Source: Iphinoe sp. HA4291-MV1
Lineage (GTDB): Bacteria > Cyanobacteriota > Cyanobacteriia > Cyanobacteriales > Nostocaceae
Reading direction: 5' to 3'
DNA: 64,000 bases
NCBI GenBank assembly: GCA_019359415.1
Contig: JAHHHH010000033.1
Span: 1 to 64,000 of the forward strand
A program made the translations under genes and the position numbers. Shown here piece by piece: positions 6,213 through 15,163 of this stretch. The notes under the pieces are model-generated. The model saw only the letters and a program-made list of their open reading frames with translations, had not been told where the DNA came from and did not search any database. Every line of letters begins with the position of its first letter. The stretch's first letter is position 1.

Positions 6213-9098
6213 CTATTCTCTCGTTAATATTATACCCACAATGAAATTAAAGTGTTCAGGGTCTTTTTGATATAACCGTTTCATTGCTATGTGACTATGA
6301 AAATGTTCACCCCCCATTGCTACAACTTCTGTAGTTCCATTAAACTTATTCCCGTAAATCTTTCCCACATAAGGATTTATAAATTTTCCGGGAAGAGCAA
6401 ATTCATTAGCTTCATAATTTTTGTTTCCAGTTATTATTCTCAATTGTTCTTCATATTGTGATGTAGCGCGACTGTTTCTAAAAGCGTTAGCTGCTTTAGT
6501 AACATTTTCACTTCCATATTCAACATGGTGAAAAAATTCATGTAAATGTGTTGATTTTTCATACACATTACCCACATCAATGACTTTAGTTAGCTTGCTA
6601 GCATAAGCTCTATCATCATCAGCAAGCATAAAAGTAAGGTTTTTTGACCCTTGTCCACCAGTTAACTGAAAAAATTCTATTTGATTCTGTCGAACAACTT
6701 TTCTTACTTCTTCATTTTGAATATTCTTTAAATTTATTTGATCAACAAGTTTAGTTGCTTCTTCTACAGATATACCTCTCTTTATCAAATCTTGTCTTAA
6801 ATTATTAAAACCTTCATCAACTTTTTTATTTCTCTCCAGTATAAAATTTGTATATTCTTCTCTTGCTTTTTCAGATGTCATTTCAGCTTCTTTTAAATCT
6901 TTTAATAAAACTTTCTTTCCATTGATTTTCTCATTTTTACTTCTAGCTGCATTTATCTTTATATAGTTATCATAAGCATCTTCTTTCTTTGTATACAAAG
7001 CTTTCTCTTCTTCTTTTCTAAACCAAGTGTCATCAATGTGTTTTTTAGTCAACTTATTTCCTGTTTTTATTAAAGAGTTATAATCCGAACGGTCCGTATT
7101 TTTGACTATTTCAGTTAATTCTTCGTCAAGAATTTTCTTCTTTGTTGTTTTCGGTTTACTAGGCTTTGGTTCTGGTTTTGGCTCCTTAATTTCTACTTTC
7201 TTTGTTCTTCCAGTTTCAAAATGTTTTTTTCCTTCAGGATGATTACGGATAGCCTCACGCCATGATTCCCGTTTTTGTGCGTTCTTAGGCTTCTCAATCC
7301 CATGTTTTTCAGCTATCGCTTTTAGTTGAGCGAGATTTGTTTTGGAAGTGATTTTTTCAGTTGTTGTCGTTGTTTTTTTACCCGTACTACCCCCGGAATT
7401 TGCACCTCCACAGGCAGTAAATCGTCCATTGGCATCTCTGCAAAGATTTCCTTTTACCTTTTGCCCACCTTTCCCTTTGTCTAAATTTAATGAATCTTGA
7501 TTTATTAAATTTTGTAATTCCTGAGTAATATTTACAATATTTTGATAAGTATCCAAAGCATTAGGATTTTGAACAAGATAAGCTTCTTCAGCTTCTTCTT
7601 CAGATTGATATCCCACTCCATAAATAAATCTTCCATTATCTTGAATTTCAAAAATTTTTGTTTCAAAGGGGAGGGTATCAATATCAATATCTTCTGCCTT
7701 TGCAAAATATTTTTTATCTATAGAATCTTTTTGATATTTCTTTTGTAAAATTTCTTGAGCAATCTTAAGAATTTCATCTTCAGTTATCTCTGCTAATCTG
7801 TCCCACTCGGCATCCGCCAGATTCACAGAGTCTGTTTGTGTTATTTGAGGTTCTTGTGGTTCCGGGGACAAATTAGCTTTTCTAAATGCCCCATCATTTA
7901 AAGCAATATTGAGCGTAAATTTATCCCCCTGATACCCCTCTCTTGCTTCTTCAGGAGTGATGACACCTGCGGTGATAAGCTTGGCTGTGCGGTCGGCAGC
8001 CTTCCCCTCTAGCTCAGCTTCTTCCATTGGAGTCATTTCAAATCGGAAAGGGATTTCCACGGTGAGGGTATCATCAGGCATCCAGACAACAAACACCTCT
8101 TGATAATGTCTCAACCACTGATTAACCGTCCAAGTGTGGCATCGTTTTGCCCATAAGAAACGCTGAACTAGTTGGTTCTGTGTCCCACTTCCAAGGGAAT
8201 TTTTAGGGCTATCCTCAAAAAGAATATCGTAAGGGTAATCAGTTTCAGAAACGAACAAATCCTTAATTTCTAAAACGACTTCTCGGACCCCAGCAAGTGT
8301 TTGAGAAATAAAATTTATAACCTCAGAATCTTTATCGTAAGCGATTAATTTTTCAACCGAACGATTAGCATTAACTGAAAGTAAACGATGTAGGATTTGG
8401 TTTCGACCTTTTTCACTCACAAGTTTATCAGCTAGTTTATTGATTCCAATTGTGAGGTAAGAAATGTTTGAAAGGATATCTCTAACTAAATTATTGCTTT
8501 GAATATAGTTGTTATAAGTTTGATATAACCCAACAAGAACAGAATCAGCATAATTTACGTTTTCGGGGTTTTGCTCTTTTAAGTAATTTTTTTGCCCAAC
8601 CCACCGACTTATTTTAGATTTGTGAAATCTAATTTTTTCCTCTTTTCCAACATAAAAGTCACCTTTGAGTTTTAAATCAAAATGAATCTCATAACCACTT
8701 AGTTCAGAATTTGGTTTGATTGGTTGGTTATCATTTGTGTCATCAAATTTTAAAAGTAAGTATACTTGAGCATATAATCGAGCAAAAATTGAGGCATTTT
8801 CAAAAGCGTTAAGAAGGATATCATCATTTTCATTAACAATAGTCCCATTCTTTCGTTTCAGTTGATACCCTAATGTTTTGGCTTCCGCAGGATATCGAGT
8901 AATTATTTTTCTAATTAAATTAGAGCTACGAAAAAGCGTTGTAATGTCTTCTGTTCCAAGAAGAGTTTTATCGTCGTCCCAAATATTTTTCTGTTTAAAA
9001 TTCGGATTGAAACTTCCATTAAACATTCTAAGGACTTCAAAAAGCCCATTAGAATCTTCATTCAAATCCTGTTCTTGTATCCCCGTTTCGGTAACCAT
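6213..9098 (-). CDS. Phage portal protein fused to a C-terminal zinc-metallopeptidase-like domain
   Basis: This 961-residue protein has an N-terminal half of about 400 residues with the layout of DUF1073/SPP1-type portals: an early 'FRSSNLIRKIITRYPAEAKT' segment, long helices, and 'LSNISYLTIGINKL'. Portals form the DNA channel of the head. A Lys/Glu-rich linker (about 580-680) follows and includes a SAP-like stretch ('LAQLKAIAEKHGIEKP'). The last 180 residues contain 'LHEFFHH' (HExxH at 853-857) and a downstream Glu near 924, as in zinc peptidases. The start overlaps border palindrome 3. At 961 residues it is about twice the length of a plain portal. It may be a maturation protease or a delivered effector. 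Confidence 0.65.
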   Translation of the reverse strand: MVTETGIQEQDLNEDSNGLFEVLRMFNGSFNPNFKQKNIWDDDKTLLGTEDITTLFRSSNLIRKIITRYPAEAKTLGYQLKRKNGTIVNENDDILLNAFENASIFARLYAQVYLLLKFDDTNDNQPIKPNSELSGYEIHFDLKLKGDFYVGKEEKIRFHKSKISRWVGQKNYLKEQNPENVNYADSVLVGLYQTYNNYIQSNNLVRDILSNISYLTIGINKLADKLVSEKGRNQILHRLLSVNANRSVEKLIAYDKDSEVINFISQTLAGVREVVLEIKDLFVSETDYPYDILFEDSPKNSLGSGTQNQLVQRFLWAKRCHTWTVNQWLRHYQEVFVVWMPDDTLTVEIPFRFEMTPMEEAELEGKAADRTAKLITAGVITPEEAREGYQGDKFTLNIALNDGAFRKANLSPEPQEPQITQTDSVNLADAEWDRLAEITEDEILKIAQEILQKKYQKDSIDKKYFAKAEDIDIDTLPFETKIFEIQDNGRFIYGVGYQSEEEAEEAYLVQNPNALDTYQNIVNITQELQNLINQDSLNLDKGKGGQKVKGNLCRDANGRFTACGGANSGGSTGKKTTTTTEKITSKTNLAQLKAIAEKHGIEKPKNAQKRESWREAIRNHPEGKKHFETGRTKKVEIKEPKPEPKPSKPKTTKKKILDEELTEIVKNTDRSDYNSLIKTGNKLTKKHIDDTWFRKEEEKALYTKKEDAYDNYIKINAARSKNEKINGKKVLLKDLKEAEMTSEKAREEYTNFILERNKKVDEGFNNLRQDLIKRGISVEEATKLVDQINLKNIQNEEVRKVVRQNQIEFFQLTGGQGSKNLTFMLADDDRAYASKLTKVIDVGNVYEKSTHLHEFFHHVEYGSENVTKAANAFRNSRATSQYEEQLRIITGNKNYEANEFALPGKFINPYVGKIYGNKFNGTTEVVAMGGEHFHSHIAMKRLYQKDPEHFNFIVGIILTRE

Positions 9099-9104
9099 TG
9101 TTTA
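9092..9104. promoter_or_regulatory. Border palindrome copy 3 (TAACCATTGTTTA)
   Basis: This copy bridges the stop of the 120-residue gene (9102) and the start of the portal gene (9098). The start codon and the codons for Val and Thr are part of the palindrome. Confidence 0.6.
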
Positions 9105-9464
9105 ACCAACTACCATAACTGCTATATCCAAATTTCCGCCTAGTTGATTCAGTAAGTCATCCACAACAAAGCCTGGTGGAATTACAGCCCCATCTGGAGG
9201 AGGATATTTGTCATATCCTGCTTGCATATTCAGCAATCCTTCGATAACAAAATCCTTCTTTTGATATTGAAAAGATACATCATCAGCACGGTTAATGGCT
9301 TGATAATGTGTCCAAATAAGAAAAGCTGCCACAAAGTATGGACGGTAGCCATTTGACCCTTTACTTGCCTCTAAGAGGTCTTCGAGGGTATCAACATTGA
9401 CCCTCGGATTGAGAAAGTTTTTAGCTATGTTACTAGCTTTGTCAATATCATTTATTGGGTTCAT
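9102..9464 (-). CDS. Hypothetical virion-operon protein, 120 residues
   Basis: It overlaps the preceding gene by 4 bp and ends 4 bp before the portal start, so it belongs to the structural operon. It has helical segments ('VDTLEDLLEASKGSNGYRP', 'YFVAAFLIWTHYQAINRAD') and a Pro/Gly-rich loop ('YPPPDGAVIPPG'). This could be a head-tail connector, judged from length and position. No family is recognised. Confidence 0.5.
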   Translation of the reverse strand: MNPINDIDKASNIAKNFLNPRVNVDTLEDLLEASKGSNGYRPYFVAAFLIWTHYQAINRADDVSFQYQKKDFVIEGLLNMQAGYDKYPPPDGAVIPPGFVVDDLLNQLGGNLDIAVMVVG

Positions 9465-9940
9465 AAGATAATTAGTTGGTCATCAGGGATTTGTGTCAAA
9501 GTAAAGGAGAGTTTAGCTTCTGCGAGTTCTCCTGTTGGGAACCACATTGTTTCATTTCTTGTAATATTTCCAAGCAAACAGGGTGAAAAAGTACGTTGAT
9601 TCCAGCGAAAAGCTAGAGCAGGTGGAGAATACGCATTAGTATCAGGTTCAGCAAGTTGTTGAAACTGCTCAATATATGGAAGTAAATTTCGATTCTGCCA
9701 AAGGGTAGAAAGCGGAAGATTATTGATACTCATTACCCAATTATCAGAACCAGAATATTGCAGATATGGAGGAGAAAAGGGAGTATTAGCAGATGTATAA
9801 TTGTTTGCTTTTGTGTAAGAGATTTCTGTTGGCATAGTTAAAAATTCCCAGACAGATTGCCCGTCAAGTCGTGCGAGCAGAGCGTAGGAACCTTTAAAAC
9901 TCGTTGTTTGTGGGAGTTTGTTTATTACTGATGGATTCAT
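9461..9940 (-). CDS. Tail-tube/baseplate junction-like protein
   Basis: The 159-residue product starts 'MNPSVINKLPQTTSFKGSY' and has 'LTMPTEISYTKANNYTS', a region like the 'P..I.Y.K' signature of contractile-system tube-associated proteins. It ends 'RNETMWFPTGELAEAKLSFT', resembling tail-tube-initiator proteins that dock the tube on the hub. It follows the tape measure gene with an ATGA overlap (9937-9940), the usual place for such a protein. The assignment is moderate. Confidence 0.5.
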   Translation of the reverse strand: MNPSVINKLPQTTSFKGSYALLARLDGQSVWEFLTMPTEISYTKANNYTSANTPFSPPYLQYSGSDNWVMSINNLPLSTLWQNRNLLPYIEQFQQLAEPDTNAYSPPALAFRWNQRTFSPCLLGNITRNETMWFPTGELAEAKLSFTLTQIPDDQLIIL

Positions 9941-12222
9941 GCCAATCGAGCCTCTAGTTCATTAGCCAATCGATTCTCTAAAACTTGGATAACTTGTTCA
10001 GCAATATTTTGTGGGTTATCTCCAGATATTTGTAGTAGAATACTTCCTTGCCCAAAATTGACATTTACAGCACTCTTTTGTCCACGAGTATAAGTATTAT
10101 TAATTAAATTATCTAATTGATTTTTTCTTAAAATTGTTTCACTAGTATTTGCAATAACTAAATCAGAGTTTACTGGTTTCCTTTGAGTCTCCACAGCTAA
10201 AGCTGGAATAAAACCATTTGCAGCTGTTGATATTTGTCCTTGGTAACGGGCACTCCCAAATAATCCACTAACAAAATTCCCAACAGATCCTATAATATTT
10301 GCTGCGGGATTACCTGTAACTCTCGCTGCTGTAGATGCAACACTGATACCCGTACTTATTGAGCTAGTCGGATTAGTGTTTCCAAGAACCCCTTGAAGAT
10401 TATTTGTTGCTCCAGTCACAAAACCTTGGATAGGTTTAATTACAGAATCAATCAATTGATTCACCGCATCAATCGCGGTTTGAATTCCAGTTCTAATAGC
10501 ATTGAAAGCATTTTGAGCACCCTCTGTGATACTCTTTCCCGTATCACTAACCAATTTTACAAGATTATCCCAATCCGATTTATAAAAAGCTAATAAAGAA
10601 TTAAATTTCTCACTTAAAAAGGTTGTTATAGTATTCCATTCTTGCTGGTAAAAAGCAAAAACAGGTTCAAAATCTTGCTTAATAAATCCAGGAATACTTT
10701 GTAAAAAAGTTCCTAAATTTGCAAATTCCGTTTTCCAAGTAGCTGTTATTGAATCCCAATTGTCATAAAAAAGTTTTGTGAGAGCGACAACACCTAGAAC
10801 AATAGCAGCTCCAAGAGCCAATGGGATACCTCCAGCAATTGCAACAATACCGCTTACAATAATGCCTCCTACAGTCGCAAGCACACCTGTAACAACAGGA
10901 AAAAGAAAAGCTCCAAGAGCGACAGCAGACCCAATAGCGTAAAATTTCCAATCTAAGTTTGCAAAAAAACTGGCTAATCCGGATACCAAACCAGTTAAAA
11001 TTGCACCATAATTTATTTTGGCTGTCGCTGCTAAAATGCCGTCTAAAATATTATTTGCCAATGTTGCTAAAAATTTGCCCGTAGCTATGCCAAGTGCTTG
11101 AGATTGCCCTTTACCCAAACCAGAAATAGTTATAACAAAACCTGAAATATAAGCGTTAAACACGTCTACAGCAATTTTAAAATCTTTCATTGGGTCTGTT
11201 CCCACTAACCCAAAAAGGCGTGCAAATTGAGCTAATAACCCTCGTTCACCAATGATTAAATCAAGTGTTGTCTGAAAACTCGTGTACACACTTTGATACC
11301 CATTCAGAGTATTGTTATCCAAGTCACGAGTTAAGCTGAAGATACCTATTTCAGGGTCAAAAAGGGAATCCATAAAGGATGATATCTTAGCTTTTGACGT
11401 ACTTTGTAACCGATTAATTGCGCTTTGAGGAAGCGCTTTATCAAGGGCTTTATTCAATAATTCAATACGTTCAAAAGCTGATAAATCTCCAAAGCCTTTT
11501 TTACCGGAAGTCTTAAGTCCTTCTTTAAGCGCGTTCCTAAGTGCTGTATTATTTCCAAAAAATTGATATGTACTAAGTCCTCTTTCACCAGCTATCCCAC
11601 CACTTAAATAAGCTTGGATAGCCGCTTGGGTAACTCCTAAATTAGTGTTACTAAGCTCTGCTGAAAGAGCAATTTTACTAGAAGATTTTAACAGTGTGTC
11701 TCTAATTTGGTCTGTAGACCGTCCGGCTTTCTTGTATGCTTCAGCATAGTCATCAATAATTGTTCGAGAAATCTTAACAATATTTTCAGAAGTGGTCGGT
11801 AAATCTCTTCCAAGAATCGCTACATCTTTATTAAATCGTTGGACAAATATTGAAGCTTTATCTTCACTCAAACCAAGTGTATTAATCGCAGTATTAACTG
11901 TATTAAGATTTTCAACTTCTCGCTCAATCCCTTTCCCTATTTCACTACTTAATTTAGCAAAAGCAAGCCCTACAACTGCCGCTGTTCCTGCTATAAGAAG
12001 TAGTTTATTATTCAACAAATCAAAAGCAGAAACCCCATTTTGTGCGGCATTATTTGCAGCAGTTCCCGCGTTGGCTAAAGCACCAGCTAATCCAGATCCA
12101 GCAGCTTTTGTTGCTTGTCCAACACTTGTTTTAAAAGCATTAAACTGAGTACCCAAAGTCCGAAAAGCGTTAGCTGTTTGATTTTGGGCTTTTAAAATTA
12201 CATTAACTACGGTATCAGCCAT
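9937..12222 (-). CDS. Phage tail tape measure protein
   Basis: This 761-residue protein starts 'MADTVVNVILKAQNQTANAFR', a typical tape measure opening. It has Ala/Gly-rich amphipathic helices, a long hydrophobic block around residues 400-490 ('GSAVALGAFLFPVVTGVLAT' and following), and repeated helical segments with Trp/Phe. Tape measures set tail length and help DNA entry. It is coupled to gpI by a TGATG overlap and to the junction protein by ATGA. Its place between gpI and the tube-related gene supports the call. Confidence 0.85.
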   Translation of the reverse strand: MADTVVNVILKAQNQTANAFRTLGTQFNAFKTSVGQATKAAGSGLAGALANAGTAANNAAQNGVSAFDLLNNKLLLIAGTAAVVGLAFAKLSSEIGKGIEREVENLNTVNTAINTLGLSEDKASIFVQRFNKDVAILGRDLPTTSENIVKISRTIIDDYAEAYKKAGRSTDQIRDTLLKSSSKIALSAELSNTNLGVTQAAIQAYLSGGIAGERGLSTYQFFGNNTALRNALKEGLKTSGKKGFGDLSAFERIELLNKALDKALPQSAINRLQSTSKAKISSFMDSLFDPEIGIFSLTRDLDNNTLNGYQSVYTSFQTTLDLIIGERGLLAQFARLFGLVGTDPMKDFKIAVDVFNAYISGFVITISGLGKGQSQALGIATGKFLATLANNILDGILAATAKINYGAILTGLVSGLASFFANLDWKFYAIGSAVALGAFLFPVVTGVLATVGGIIVSGIVAIAGGIPLALGAAIVLGVVALTKLFYDNWDSITATWKTEFANLGTFLQSIPGFIKQDFEPVFAFYQQEWNTITTFLSEKFNSLLAFYKSDWDNLVKLVSDTGKSITEGAQNAFNAIRTGIQTAIDAVNQLIDSVIKPIQGFVTGATNNLQGVLGNTNPTSSISTGISVASTAARVTGNPAANIIGSVGNFVSGLFGSARYQGQISTAANGFIPALAVETQRKPVNSDLVIANTSETILRKNQLDNLINNTYTRGQKSAVNVNFGQGSILLQISGDNPQNIAEQVIQVLENRLANELEARLA

Positions 12223-12746
12223 CAGGAATTATCAATAATAAAATACACCCAACATGGAGCAAATTGCTTAAGTAACCGGAGTATCAGCAGGTATTCTGGA
12301 CTTCCTACAGTATACGATGGAGGAACTTTAATCAAGTAAGAAAACGGGTCACTGGCAAAGTAAGCTGGGATTGTTGATACCCCTAAAATAATACCAGTTT
12401 GGGGTTTGAGTGTAGCGTTTAAACCATAGATAGAAAATAAAAATGGTAAGATATCTCTATTACCACGATTACGCCAGATGTAACTAGTATTCTTTAATAA
12501 TTTTCTCTTAATTAATTCGGAAACAGAAGAATCCCAAGATTCCCCCCAGCCAGCCCAACGAGCAAGAGTATCCAACCATTCAACTTTACAAGTTTCAGGG
12601 TCTAAATAATATGTTTCAAGATTTTCTAGTAACTCTGTCCAAAAATCTATTCTATCTGATACCCCTCTTGTGAGGGCATCCGAGATTTCAAACTGTTCTA
12701 AATCTTCTTGATATGTTTGTGGAAGTTCGTTTGTAACTGTACTCAT
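12222..12746 (-). CDS. Baseplate protein I (phage tail protein I, gpI family)
   Basis: The 174-residue product shows 'EWLDTLARWAGWGESWD' and 'WRNRGNRDILPFLFSIYGL', both typical of P2 gpI-family wedge proteins, with a C-terminal 'LLILRLLKQFAPCWVYF'. In contractile tails gpI works with gpJ and gp25/W in the baseplate wedge. Its start codon directly abuts the start codon of the plus-strand gp25/W gene (CATATG at 12744-12749), so the three wedge genes are on opposite strands. This split is unusual. Confidence 0.8.
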   Translation of the reverse strand: MSTVTNELPQTYQEDLEQFEISDALTRGVSDRIDFWTELLENLETYYLDPETCKVEWLDTLARWAGWGESWDSSVSELIKRKLLKNTSYIWRNRGNRDILPFLFSIYGLNATLKPQTGIILGVSTIPAYFASDPFSYLIKVPPSYTVGSPEYLLILRLLKQFAPCWVYFIIDNS

Positions 12747-13079
12747 ATGAGTGATTTAAGCTTTCCATTAAGATACAAAACAGGTTCTGTATTATTAGTT
12801 GAAAAGGTAGAGGATATAACTTTAAGTCAGGGTCAGCATTTACTTTCTACTATTACAGGAGAACGTTTATTAAATGAAAATTTTGGGATTCCTTTGGATA
12901 TTTTCTATCATACGGGAATCCCAGAAATTCTAACAGAAAGAATTAGATTAGCCTTTAAACAATTAAATAATATTCAAGCGACTATCAAAATTAAATCTTA
13001 TCAACAAGGAAAGCTATCTTTAGAAATTTCTTTCAATGTCCTTCAACAAACTCTTGCAGTAACATTTTTAAATGGCTAA
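12747..13079 (+). CDS. Baseplate wedge protein, GPW/gp25 family
   Basis: This 110-residue protein has 'LSFPLRYKTGSVLLVEKVED', 'RLLNENFGIPLDIFY' and 'ERIRLAFKQL', which match the T4 gp25 / P2 gpW lysozyme-like wedge family. The start at 12747 (MSDLS) is preferred to an upstream ATG lying in the antisense of gpI. The gene overlaps gpJ by 8 bp. No Shine-Dalgarno stands out, because the leader is gpI coding sequence. Confidence 0.8.
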   Translation: MSDLSFPLRYKTGSVLLVEKVEDITLSQGQHLLSTITGERLLNENFGIPLDIFYHTGIPEILTERIRLAFKQLNNIQATIKIKSYQQGKLSLEISFNVLQQTLAVTFLNG

Positions 13080-14211
13080 TCCAGATATTGACACTACAAC
13101 AGCACAACAATTACTGCTTGAAGCACAGGAGAAAGCAAAAGAGGTATCAGCAGGGAAACTCTCCGATTTCTCTGTTGCCTCACCTGTTACAGCCTTGTTG
13201 GAAGCCGTAGCCATTATTGCAACACGTACACAAACAGTGGTCAATGGACTGTCTACAAGCATTGAAAACAACAGAATTGCTATTTTTGGAATAGAACGAC
13301 AACAAGGTACAGCAGCAACCGGAAGTATCAAAATAACCCTAGATGCCCTTTACTCAGAACCATTTTTCTTAGCCAAAGGCTTTGATTTAACGATAGATGG
13401 AATCCCATTTGAAACTGTTACAGACCTAATAATTCCTGCATATACATCATCTGGAACTGTTTCTATCATTTGTCTAGAACTGAGCGACAGGGGAAATTTA
13501 CCCATTAGCGCAACAGTTTTTTATCAACCTGTTAGTAAGGTTAGCACGATTACTCTAATAAGCTCTACAAATGGAGGTATCAATGTTGAGTCAGATGCTG
13601 AATGGCGTCAAAGAGTTTACACAAGCATTCGACAACGTGATACCCTCATTTCTGAAGAAGATTTTGAGGTAACAGTAATCGATTATCTTGGTGCTGGGTC
13701 TACAGCAGTCGCGATTGGACGGTTAAAACAAGACCGAGTCACCTACGCAAATGGTTATGTTTCTGTCTTCGCTCTCAATGCTAATGGAAGTCTCCTTAAT
13801 GAATCTCAACTGGCAGAATTAAATTCTTATTTAAACCAAAAAACTGCTATGGCTTATGTCATAGTGAGTTCTTTAGACTTATTCACTATTACATTAACTG
13901 TTTATGCAAGTTTTATATCTGGGAATGCTCCAGACACAATAGCTAATGAAATTAGAACTGTGTGCTTTAATTACTTAAAACCAGGGCAATTAAAACCTGG
14001 TGAACAAATATTAAATAAAGCTATAGAAAAAAGAATACAAGATATTTCAGGTATTAAAGAAGGTGTTGTATCCGTTTTAATCAATGGTCTAGCTCAACCT
14101 CAATCACTCCCCAACGCTTGGACTGTAGGGAATCTTACACATTTGACCGTTAACCTTACCTCCACTGATACCAATTCGACACAGTTATTTACTTACAATT
14201 TTGATAGTTGA
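13072..14211 (+). CDS. Baseplate J protein (gpJ family)
   Basis: The 379-residue product has the gpJ hallmarks: an N-terminal helix region ('FSVASPVTALLEAVAIIATR'), 'RQQGTAATGSIKITL', the central 'SDAEWRQRVYTSIRQRDTL' and 'EEDFEVTVIDYLGAG', and a C-terminal 'LKPGEQILNKAIEKRIQDI'. It forms the baseplate wedge ring with gp25/W and gpI. It is translated from the same mRNA as gp25/W. It ends just before border palindrome 4 and a convergent fibre gene. Confidence 0.88.
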   Translation: MANPDIDTTTAQQLLLEAQEKAKEVSAGKLSDFSVASPVTALLEAVAIIATRTQTVVNGLSTSIENNRIAIFGIERQQGTAATGSIKITLDALYSEPFFLAKGFDLTIDGIPFETVTDLIIPAYTSSGTVSIICLELSDRGNLPISATVFYQPVSKVSTITLISSTNGGINVESDAEWRQRVYTSIRQRDTLISEEDFEVTVIDYLGAGSTAVAIGRLKQDRVTYANGYVSVFALNANGSLLNESQLAELNSYLNQKTAMAYVIVSSLDLFTITLTVYASFISGNAPDTIANEIRTVCFNYLKPGQLKPGEQILNKAIEKRIQDISGIKEGVVSVLINGLAQPQSLPNAWTVGNLTHLTVNLTSTDTNSTQLFTYNFDS

Positions 14212-14226
14212 GTAACCAATGGTTAC
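14212..14226. promoter_or_regulatory. Border palindrome copy 4 (GTAACCAATGGTTAC)
   Basis: This is the most symmetric copy: seven-base arms GTAACCA and TGGTTAC around a central A. It lies in the 19-bp gap between two convergent genes, where a promoter is not expected. That argues for a role other than simple promoter control. Confidence 0.65.
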
Positions 14227-14230
14227 TGAA

Positions 14231-15115
14231 TCAAGGCACACGCCAAGCAACAACAGTGCTATTTTCTCGGACACGGCATTGAGTCCCACTAGTTAAATAA
14301 ACTTTTATTGTAGCTTGTTGAGCAGTGGTTAGTATGATAGGTTCGGCATTTTCAGCATTAAAAACCAAATCTCCAAATGCAGAATAACCTTGCTGTAAGG
14401 CTGTTCCAATTTCTTGACCATCTACAAAAAGTGAAATTTTACCACTCATTTCTGGAGTGCTAGCTGTGGCAAGGGTATCAACACGTATCTGACATTGAAA
14501 CTTGTATTTCCCTCCTTGTGGTGGGGTGAAAACGCCTCCTGTATTAAATCCACTACCTTGAAGAGATTCAAATGGAATCGTGTAATAAACGTCTCTACCA
14601 GGAATATTATAAACGGCTGTTTTTTTAGCAACAGCTATTTGTTGCCAAGAACGAGAATCAGCATAAGCAATTGTTGCATAACCAGACAAATTGATGGCTT
14701 GTTTTACCTCAAAGAGAGGAAAATTTTGGATACTACTGATACCCACCCCCGTAGCAACAACCTTTGCAAGTTCTAACCCAACAGCCGGTCGAGTTGTAGA
14801 GACGAGAACCTGACCAGAATCATTAATATAAACATAGCTTGTGGCTGATGCTGGAACAGTGAGTGTAGTTGGAGAGACTACAATAACCGAGGCTCCGGTA
14901 GTTTTAAAACTCCCTCCGGCAACCGAAACAGTCAGCCCTCCTGTAGGTGTGACCTGAAAAGCTTGTGAAAGTTGCGCTTTTAAATCGGCTAATTGTTGTT
15001 GTGCAAAAGCAATTTCCTGCTCTATCGCGGTAAATTTGTCTTTCACTGAGTTTGACCAAGCAGGCATAAGCCGGTCATTGTCTTGTGCCGTCTGTGTAAT
15101 ACTTGTTAAATCCAT
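14231..15115 (-). CDS. Tail fibre / adhesin with a C1q-like C-terminal domain
   Basis: This 294-residue protein has an N-terminal helix (about 25-45, 'FTAIEQEIAFAQQQLADLK'), then beta-rich repeats and a C-terminal domain of about 130 residues. That domain has 'FTPPQGGKYKFQCQIRVDT', 'ISLFVDGQEIG' and a final 'VVAWRVP', the jelly-roll pattern of C1q/TNF-like receptor-binding tips. It lies downstream of another fibre gene on the minus strand with a 48-bp gap. It probably binds the host surface. Confidence 0.7.
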   Translation of the reverse strand: MDLTSITQTAQDNDRLMPAWSNSVKDKFTAIEQEIAFAQQQLADLKAQLSQAFQVTPTGGLTVSVAGGSFKTTGASVIVVSPTTLTVPASATSYVYINDSGQVLVSTTRPAVGLELAKVVATGVGISSIQNFPLFEVKQAINLSGYATIAYADSRSWQQIAVAKKTAVYNIPGRDVYYTIPFESLQGSGFNTGGVFTPPQGGKYKFQCQIRVDTLATASTPEMSGKISLFVDGQEIGTALQQGYSAFGDLVFNAENAEPIILTTAQQATIKVYLTSGTQCRVRENSTVVAWRVP

Positions 15116-15163
15116 ATTTTTTCTGCTAAAAGGATTGAAATTGTTTATCGATTTTAAAAAAGC

